Assembly: GCF_001262505.1 (NCBI RefSeq) | Contig: NZ_KQ410729.1 | Span: 124,001 to 188,000 of the forward strand | Origin: Shinella sp. SUS2 | GTDB lineage: Bacteria; Pseudomonadota; Alphaproteobacteria; Rhizobiales; Rhizobiaceae | Direction: 5' to 3' | DNA: 64,000 nt | Shown here: piece by piece, positions 58,560 to 64,000 of the stretch | Layout: every line of letters begins with the position of its first letter | Numbering within the stretch: the first letter of the stretch is position 1 | Notes under the pieces: model-generated | Told to the model about the DNA's origin: nothing | Databases searched by the model: none | The model's input: the letters and a program-made list of their open reading frames with translations, nothing else | Program-made: the position numbers and the translations under genes

Positions 58560-58784
58560 GCCACGTCGTCTCGATAAGCTGTCTGTTGTCGATGACAAGG
58601 CGCAGGATGGAAGAAAGCTCCTCGCTGTTGAAGCCATGGCTTTCCGCGACGCCGATCGACGGCTCCAACCACTCTTTCGCAGTGGCGCCGCCGCCCCTGA
58701 CATGTATGTGCAAGGGGTCCCTCGGATCGCTTCGTTCGAACAGAAGAAGAACTTGAGGTCCTTCTAAGTAAATACGGTCGGCAT
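58540..58784 (-). pseudogene. Disrupted DUF4160 gene remnant
   Basis: The frame from ATG 58784 gives MPTVFT, then an amber stop (58766-58764), then KDLKFFFCSNE. At about 58730 it shifts by one base to DPRDPLHIHVRGGG, WLEPSIGVAESHGFNS and a final TTWREYFSN ending at 58540. These are successive pieces of a DUF4160 protein, so the gene carries a stop and a frameshift. DUF4160 and DUF2442 genes usually form an overlapping pair resembling a toxin-antitoxin module, and this pair keeps that overlap while both members are broken. Confidence 0.78.
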
Positions 58785-58926
58785 TCCGGCCTTCCGGATC
58801 GGTTTTGCCGCAGAATTTACCGAGTTCCGCGCAGTCGTCTTCAGCGCAATCCGTTATTCGGCTGGCCTTGTCGCAACGGCCGCTTTTGGGCGAAGGAGTG
58901 TCTCCCGGAAAGTCGAGAGCTGCAGT

Positions 58927-60621
58927 TCAATCCATCAGCATGAACCGGTCCACATCCACCATTCCACGGTCCGAAATCTTGAGATGCGGGATCACGGGCA
59001 GCGGCAGGAAGGCGAGCTGGAGGAAGGGCTCCTCCAGTGTGGCGCCCAGCGCGAAGGCGGCCTGGCGCAGGTGGTGCAGCGTGTCGCGGACGGTTTCGTA
59101 GGGTTCCAGGCTCATCAGGCCGGCGACGGGCAGTGCGATCTCGCCCGTTACCTTGCCGTCCTCCACGACCACGAAGCCGCCCTTGATGTCGCCGAGACGG
59201 TTGGCGGCGAGCGCCATGTCGTCCTCGTCGACGCCGACGACGCAGATATTGTGGCTGTCGTGGCCGACCGTCGACGCGATGGCGCCCTTCTTCAGCCCGA
59301 AGCCCTGTACGAAGCCATTGGCGTGGTTGCCGTTCTTGCCGTGGCGCTCGATGACGGCGACCTTGATGATGTCCTGCGCGAGATCGACGGTCGTCTGGTT
59401 GCCCCTGGCGGGCAACCGATAGCGGCGATGTTCGGTGATGATCTTGCCCGGCAGGACGCCGATCACGGGCGTCTCGCCGTCGGTGACGGGTACGGCGAAA
59501 TGGGCGGCGTTGACCGGGCGGGCCTTGACGCTGTCGAGCCCGACCGGCGCGACGGGCCGGCGTGTCGCAAAGAGCGTATCGTCCACCCTGCGGCCGGCGG
59601 AAAGGACCATCTCGGCCTTGCAGTTCTCAAGCGTGTCGATGACGACGAGGTCGGCGCGCCAGCCGGGCGCGACGAGGCCGCGGTCACGCAGCCCGAAGGC
59701 TTTGGCTGCCGAGATCGAGGCAGCGCGGTAGACGGCGAGCGGCGTGCGCCCATGGCCGATGGCGGTGCGGATCATGTAGTCGAGATGGCCTTGTTCGGCG
59801 ATGTCGAGCGGATTGCGGTCGTCCGTGCACAGTGCGATGAAAGGTGAGAGACGCTCGGTGATGACGGGCAGCAGCGCCAGAAGGTCCTTGGAGACCGAGC
59901 CCTCGCGCACGAGGATATGCATGCCCTTGCGGATTTTCTCCAGCGCCTCCTCGGCGGTCGTGCACTCGTGCTCCGTGCGGATGCCGGCGGCAAGATAGCC
60001 GTTGAGATCCTTGCCGGAGAGCAGCGGCGCATGTCCGTCGATATGACCGCCCTGGAAGGCCTCCAGCTTGGCGAGACAGACGGGATCCTTGTGGATGACG
60101 CCGGGGAAATTCATAAACTCTGCAAGGCCGATGACCTTCGGATGGTCGCGGAAGGGCAGCAGGCGTTCGATCGGAAGGTCGGCGCCCGATGTCTCCAGAT
60201 GCGTCGCCGGCACGCAGCTCGATAGCTGCACGCGGATGTCCATGATTGTTTCCAGCGCGCTGTCGAGGAAGAACTCGATGCCTTCCGTGCCGAGCACGTT
60301 GGCGATCTCGTGCGGGTCGCAGATCACGGTCGTCACGCCATAGGGCAGCACGCAACGGTCGAATTCGTGCGGGGTGACGAGCGAGGATTCGATGTGCAGA
60401 TGCGTGTCGATGAAACCGGGCACGACGATGCGGCCTGAAATGTCGATTTCCTCGCGGCCTTCATAATCGCCGCAGGTGCCGACGATGCGGTCGCCCGAAA
60501 TGGCGATATCGGAGGCGACGAGGTCGCCCGTCACGAGATCGAAGAACCGCCCGCCCTTCAGCACGATATCGGCGGGCTCCCGGCCGGTCCCCTGATCGAT
60601 GAAGCGTTCCAAGTCGGTCAT
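58927..60621 (-). CDS. ade: Adenine deaminase
   Basis: A 564-residue amidohydrolase of the bacterial adenine deaminase type. The metal motif DTHLHIESS is near residue 75, [10 protein letters not shown] near 102, and [11 protein letters not shown] near 415. The C-terminal domain ends with the [17 protein letters not shown] block typical of Ade. It converts adenine to hypoxanthine. The ATG at 60621 follows GGGAGA. It stands apart from the purine cluster at 32-39 kb but feeds the same xanthine/urate route. Confidence 0.93.
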   Translation of the reverse strand: MTDLERFIDQGTGREPADIVLKGGRFFDLVTGDLVASDIAISGDRIVGTCGDYEGREEIDISGRIVVPGFIDTHLHIESSLVTPHEFDRCVLPYGVTTVICDPHEIANVLGTEGIEFFLDSALETIMDIRVQLSSCVPATHLETSGADLPIERLLPFRDHPKVIGLAEFMNFPGVIHKDPVCLAKLEAFQGGHIDGHAPLLSGKDLNGYLAAGIRTEHECTTAEEALEKIRKGMHILVREGSVSKDLLALLPVITERLSPFIALCTDDRNPLDIAEQGHLDYMIRTAIGHGRTPLAVYRAASISAAKAFGLRDRGLVAPGWRADLVVIDTLENCKAEMVLSAGRRVDDTLFATRRPVAPVGLDSVKARPVNAAHFAVPVTDGETPVIGVLPGKIITEHRRYRLPARGNQTTVDLAQDIIKVAVIERHGKNGNHANGFVQGFGLKKGAIASTVGHDSHNICVVGVDEDDMALAANRLGDIKGGFVVVEDGKVTGEIALPVAGLMSLEPYETVRDTLHHLRQAAFALGATLEEPFLQLAFLPLPVIPHLKISDRGMVDVDRFMLMD

Positions 60622-60711
60622 GGCGAAGTCTCCCGATTCCATTGCGGGAAGACTCTAGCGGGGTAGCGGCAAGAAAAAAGGGCCGTTGCTTCGAATTGTG
60701 CGTGTGTCGGC

Positions 60712-61581
60712 TCAGACCGGGAAGGTGACGGTGAAGGCGAAGCGCGCCTGCGCGCCCGCTGCAAGCATTGTCGTAGAGGGCCTGTCTTTCAGTTCGCGCG
60801 ATCCGCCATATTCCGCCGCCGTGCCATGCCAGGGCTCGACGCAGAGGAACGGTGCGCCGGGCTTGGTCCACAGCGCGAGGTTCGGCAGGTTCTCGAAGCG
60901 GAAGGCCAGTGCGGGGCCGCCTTCGGCCTGGAAGGTCAGGCTGCTGCCCGCGTCTTCGGGGAAAACCAGGGCGTCGTCGATGAAGAGATCAGGGGAGAGC
61001 ACGAGCCGGCCCGCTGAGAAGGGCGAGGCGGTGCGGCCTTGCGACAGCAGGCCTTTTTCCAGTGGCTGGCGCTGCGGCTCTCCGCCATTGTCGAGTGTGA
61101 CGACATGCGGCTTTCCCGCTGCGCCGGGCAGGGGCCAGATGAAGGCGGGATGAAAGCCGAAGCCGAAGGGCATGGCGGACGCGCCGCGGTTCTCGACCTC
61201 TGCGGCCACGGTAAGGGTCGGGCCGTCGAGGCTGTGCTCGACGGTGAGCAGGAAATCGAACGGATAGACGGCGCGGGTTTCGTCAGAAGCCTCCAGGCTG
61301 TAGCGGCAGAGCGTATCGCTTGCCGTGGTCAGCGAAAACTCCCGGCGCCTTGCAAAACCGTGCTGCGCCATCGCATGGGGCTTGCCGTCAATGAGGATCG
61401 TGTCGTCGGGTGCCTTGCCGACGATCGGGAAGAGCACGGGCGAGCGGCCCGTCCAGAAGGCGGCGTCGCCGTTCCACAGCCATTCCGCCCCGTCTCGGGT
61501 CGTCATCGACTGCATTTCTGCGCCGAGCGAAGACACATCGACCGACAGATGGTCGTTCTCTATGCGGGTCATGGTCGGCAT
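60712..61581 (-). CDS. Aldose 1-epimerase family protein (LacX-like)
   Basis: A 289-residue galactose-mutarotase-fold protein. LGAEMQSMTTRDGAEWLW near residue 19, HGFARRREF near 72 with a catalytic-type His, FGFHPAFIWPL near 140, and a Glu late in the chain within VEPWHG near 245. Members interconvert anomers of sugars or sugar phosphates. The ATG at 61581 follows GAGAGGA; an ATG three codons later is possible, and the frame runs open far upstream without family character. It lies 90 bases upstream of the adenine deaminase gene on the same strand, probably unrelated in function. Confidence 0.85.
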   Translation of the reverse strand: MPTMTRIENDHLSVDVSSLGAEMQSMTTRDGAEWLWNGDAAFWTGRSPVLFPIVGKAPDDTILIDGKPHAMAQHGFARRREFSLTTASDTLCRYSLEASDETRAVYPFDFLLTVEHSLDGPTLTVAAEVENRGASAMPFGFGFHPAFIWPLPGAAGKPHVVTLDNGGEPQRQPLEKGLLSQGRTASPFSAGRLVLSPDLFIDDALVFPEDAGSSLTFQAEGGPALAFRFENLPNLALWTKPGAPFLCVEPWHGTAAEYGGSRELKDRPSTTMLAAGAQARFAFTVTFPV

Positions 61582-61762
61582 CGGCTCGTCCTCTCGGTTT
61601 CCGGCGCGCACAATAGCCCCAAAAGCGGCCGGACTTGCAAGGCCTATCCGGCCATGGCTAAAGCATGCCGGGAAAAGGGTGCGCTGGCTCTGTGACCGGC
61701 ATCGGGCCCCTGGACGATCGCAATGTGGTTTGGGTGCGCCTGCGCCAGCGAGGAGGAAACAG

Positions 61763-62263
61763 ATGCAGCCGGCATGGACCACGAGGGTACCGGGATCTTC
61801 TGAAATCGGGGCGCTGGCGCAGCTCTGGTTCGAGGGGTGGCAGGATGCACATGCGGCGGCGCTTCCGGCCACGCTGGCCCGCCTGCGCACGCAGCAGAGC
61901 TTTGCCGACCGCCTGCCAGCCATGCTTGCGGATACGCGCGTCATCGGGGAGCCCGGCGCCGTGCTCGGCTTCTGCACCATCCGGCATGACGAACTCGACC
62001 AGCTCTTCGTGGCGCCGGCGGGGCGCGGCAGAGGGGTTGCTGCGGCGCTTGTGGCGGATGCCGAACGGCGCCTTGCCGCCCATGGTATGACGACCGCCTG
62101 GCTCGCCTGCGCGATCGGCAACCACCGTGCCGCGCGGTTTTACGAGAAATGCGGCTGGCACCTTGCCGCGACCGTCGTCCATCGGCTGGGCACGACCGAA
62201 GGACCTTTTGACCTGGAGGTCTGGCGCTATGAAAAGCAGCTTTCTGCAGCGGTTGCGGATTGA
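61763..62263 (+). CDS. GNAT-family N-acetyltransferase
   Basis: A 166-residue acetyltransferase. The acetyl-CoA loop is seen in LFVAPAGRGRGVAAALVADAE near residues 82-102 (shown in part: APAGRGRGVAAAL), followed by the ACAIGNHRAARFYEKCGW motif near 118. The substrate is unknown. An AGGAGG site precedes the ATG. Its 3' end overlaps the probable start of the DCC-family gene, forming the start of a three-gene coupled run. Confidence 0.87.
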   Translation: MQPAWTTRVPGSSEIGALAQLWFEGWQDAHAAALPATLARLRTQQSFADRLPAMLADTRVIGEPGAVLGFCTIRHDELDQLFVAPAGRGRGVAAALVADAERRLAAHGMTTAWLACAIGNHRAARFYEKCGWHLAATVVHRLGTTEGPFDLEVWRYEKQLSAAVAD

Positions 62264-62705
62264 TGGCGCGTCGCCGCCATCCTATGTTGAACGTATGACC
62301 CGGAACGACGCGGCAGGACCGATCATCGTCTTCGATGCGGAGTGCATTCTCTGCTCGGCCAATGCGCAGTTCGTGCTGCGGCATGATCGTGCCCGGCGGT
62401 TCCGCCTTGCCTCCATGCAGAATGCGGTCGGTGCGGCGCTCTATCGTCACTTCGGCATCGATCCCGCCAATCCCGAATCGATGATCATCGTGGACGGCGA
62501 CCGGTTGCTGAAGGACAGCGATGCGGTGCTGGCGATCTATGCCGGGCTCGGCTGGCCCTGGAAGGCTCTGTCCTTGCTGCGGTTCATCCCGCGCGCCCTG
62601 CGGGACCCGGTCTACCGCTGGCTGGCGCGCAACCGTTACAGGCTGTTCGGGCGGCGGGATGCCTGCTGGATACCCGCGCCGGAGGATGCGGACCGGGTGT
62701 TGTGA
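62229..62705 (+). CDS. DCC-family thiol-disulfide oxidoreductase-like protein (DUF393)
   Basis: A 158-residue protein of the DCC family: PIIVFDAECILCSANAQFVL near residue 29, with Asp-x2-Cys-x2-Cys, is the defining motif, and RHDRARRFRLASMQ follows. The Cys pair may have redox activity; no function is proven. The ATG at 62229 is preferred because GGAGG lies nine bases upstream and related proteins have a similar N-terminal stretch; the ATG at 62295 lacks a ribosome site. Its stop overlaps the GTG start of the next gene (GTGA). Confidence 0.8.
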   Translation: MKSSFLQRLRIDGASPPSYVERMTRNDAAGPIIVFDAECILCSANAQFVLRHDRARRFRLASMQNAVGAALYRHFGIDPANPESMIIVDGDRLLKDSDAVLAIYAGLGWPWKALSLLRFIPRALRDPVYRWLARNRYRLFGRRDACWIPAPEDADRVL

Positions 62706-64000
62706 GGCGCGTCATCGTTCTCGGCGGTTATGGCGGCTTCGGCGCCCGGCTCTCGCGGCGGCTGGCGGCGGATGGTTGGGAAGTGCTGATCGCCGGCCGT
62801 GACGGCGGGGCTGCCGCGCGTCTCGCCGCGGATTTGCCGAATGCCGTGGGGCTGGTGGCCGATCGCAATGGCGATCTCGGTTCCCTCCTCGAAGACCATC
62901 ATCCGCTTTTGCTGATCGATGCGGCAGGCCCTTTTCAGGGCAGCGGCGACCACGTTGCGGAGGCGTGCATCGCGCGGGGCGTGCACTATGTCGATCTTGC
63001 CGATGCGCGGGATTTCGTCTGCGGCATCGGCCGGCTGGATGCCGCGGCGCGGGCGGCGGGCGTCGTGGTGATCTCCGGCGGTTCCAGCGTGCCGGCGCTT
63101 TCGGGAGCGCTCATCGCAGGGCTTGCGTCAGATATGCACCGGGTGTGTTCGGTCGAAATGTCGATCAGCGCTTCGAACCGGGCGACGGCCGGTGCGTCCG
63201 TGGCGGCGGCAATCCTCAGCTATGTCGGAAAGCCGGTGCGTCTCTGGCGCGGCGGACGCTGGCGACAGGAGACGGGCTGGCACCGGCTGCACCGGCAGGA
63301 CTACGTGGTTCCCGGCCGTCCATCCATCCGGCGGCGGGTGGCGCTTGCGGACGTGCCGGACCACGATATCGTCCCGGCATCGCTCCCCGGCCGGCCGGCG
63401 GGCATTTTTCGTGCGGGCCCTGAATTCTCCTTTCAGCTCCTGACGCTCTGGCTCCTGAGCTGGCCGGTAAAATGGGGATGGCTGCGCTCGCTTTCGCCCC
63501 TCTCCCGCTGGCTGCTGCCGCTGCAGAAGCTGAGCGCCCGCTTCGGCACAGACCGCTCGGCGATGGCGGTGGAGGTGAAAGGGATCGTGGGTGATGTGCC
63601 GACGAAGCGCCGCTGCACGCTGATTGCGGAAAACGGCGACGGCCCCGAAATCCCGACCATCGCGGCCCATGTTCTGGCCAATGCCATTGCGGCAGGGTGC
63701 CTTGCGCCTGGTGCACGGCCGGCGGCCGGCACGGTGCGTCTTGAAGACTTCGCTCCGCATTTCGAAAGGCTTGCGGTCCACCGGGCGATCGACAGCCGGT
63801 CTTATGTGCCGCTCTACCGCCGTGTCATCGGCCCGGCCTATGATGCAATGCCACAGCCGGTGCGGGAGATGCATGACGTGATCGGCGATGCCGGTGCCGC
63901 CGGCCGGGCGCGCGTGCGCCGGGGTCGTTCCTTGTTGGCGCGGCTTGTCTGCAACGTCATGCGCTTTCCGCCTGAGGGCGAGCACGAACTGCATGTCTCC
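62702..64000 (+). CDS. Saccharopine-dehydrogenase-like protein with DUF4166, cut by window edge
   Basis: 433 residues are present and the frame is open at the right edge. The N-terminal Rossmann domain starts VIVLGGYGGFGARLSRRL, with a GG-YGGFG dinucleotide loop (residues 6-12), as in saccharopine dehydrogenase-like reductases. From about residue 365 a DUF4166-like domain begins (YVPLYRRVIGPAYDAMP, then MRFPPEGEHEL). The combination is known but uncharacterised. The GTG start overlaps the DCC stop by three bases, so the two are coupled. A central hydrophobic patch (LLTLWLLSWPVKWGWL) may contact the membrane. Confidence 0.82.
   Translation, partial: MRRVIVLGGYGGFGARLSRRLAADGWEVLIAGRDGGAAARLAADLPNAVGLVADRNGDLGSLLEDHHPLLLIDAAGPFQGSGDHVAEACIARGVHYVDLADARDFVCGIGRLDAAARAAGVVVISGGSSVPALSGALIAGLASDMHRVCSVEMSISASNRATAGASVAAAILSYVGKPVRLWRGGRWRQETGWHRLHRQDYVVPGRPSIRRRVALADVPDHDIVPASLPGRPAGIFRAGPEFSFQLLTLWLLSWPVKWGWLRSLSPLSRWLLPLQKLSARFGTDRSAMAVEVKGIVGDVPTKRRCTLIAENGDGPEIPTIAAHVLANAIAAGCLAPGARPAAGTVRLEDFAPHFERLAVHRAIDSRSYVPLYRRVIGPAYDAMPQPVREMHDVIGDAGAAGRARVRRGRSLLARLVCNVMRFPPEGEHELHVS

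Noticed and set aside
58389..58703. An apparently intact 104-codon minus-strand gene
   Set aside because: It stitches a shifted piece of DUF4160 to the first half of DUF2442; the true homology crosses frames, so it is not a real protein.

Overview
The window is a GC-rich, densely coded chromosome or megaplasmid segment from an alphaproteobacterium, almost certainly a member of the Rhizobiaceae (Rhizobium/Agrobacterium/Ensifer/Shinella type). The evidence is the ChvE-GguABC sugar system with its GbpR-like LysR regulator, a rhizobial L-arabonate dehydratase, a MocDEF-like rhizopine demethylase set, BacA, BdhA, two EcfG/RpoE2-type promoters, and dispersed palindromes of the kind seen between rhizobial genes. 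I see no rRNA, tRNA, CRISPR, insertion sequence or prophage; the content is core and catabolic accessory genes.

Layout. 0-5.6 kb: an IolI-like gene cut by the left edge, a LacI regulator, and a divergent operon encoding a desaturase-like oxygenase, a Rieske ferredoxin, a ferredoxin reductase and a PanB-like protein that has lost its metal ligands. 5.7-15.9 kb: a small J-like protein, GbpR, ChvE-GguA-GguB, AraD1/GguC, a semialdehyde dehydrogenase and L-arabonate dehydratase, which together import sugars and convert L-arabonate to 2-oxoglutarate. 16-19.2 kb: a transglutaminase / alpha-E / circularly permuted ATP-grasp operon. 19.5-31.9 kb: a drug/metabolite exporter, RhlE-type helicase, AlkC, a host-attachment-family protein, an MttB-family methyltransferase, a large hybrid histidine kinase, MnmD with a divergent MnmC2-like oxidoreductase, and a PRC-barrel protein. 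The attachment and PRC-barrel genes each carry a near-ideal EcfG promoter.

31.9-39 kb: purine breakdown. puuE-uraD-allA-uraH on the plus strand converge on puuD-guaD on the minus strand, with a LysR regulator, a DUF1127 miniprotein and xdhC next to them. They cover guanine to xanthine, urate to allantoin and allantoate, and ureidoglycolate to glyoxylate; xanthine dehydrogenase itself and allantoate amidohydrolase lie elsewhere. An adenine deaminase sits apart at 59-60.6 kb. 39-47.4 kb: bdhA, glpK, a cysteine-cluster protein, an unrecognised protein, an ECF42-type sigma factor with a YciI/DGPF and an SRPBCC protein (both preceded by the same promoter motif), an LLM oxidoreductase and a methionine aminopeptidase.

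47.6-64 kb: bacA (TTG start), a secreted polysaccharide deacetylase, NnrU, a YfgM-like protein, Der, an AraC regulator whose end overlaps der, a periplasmic PEBP, an Ldh-family dehydrogenase with KdgK, an alpha-glucosidase, a decayed DUF4160-DUF2442 pair, adenine deaminase, an aldose epimerase, and a GNAT - DCC - oxidoreductase/DUF4166 run cut by the right edge. All alignments were made by eye from memory of the families; nothing was searched.
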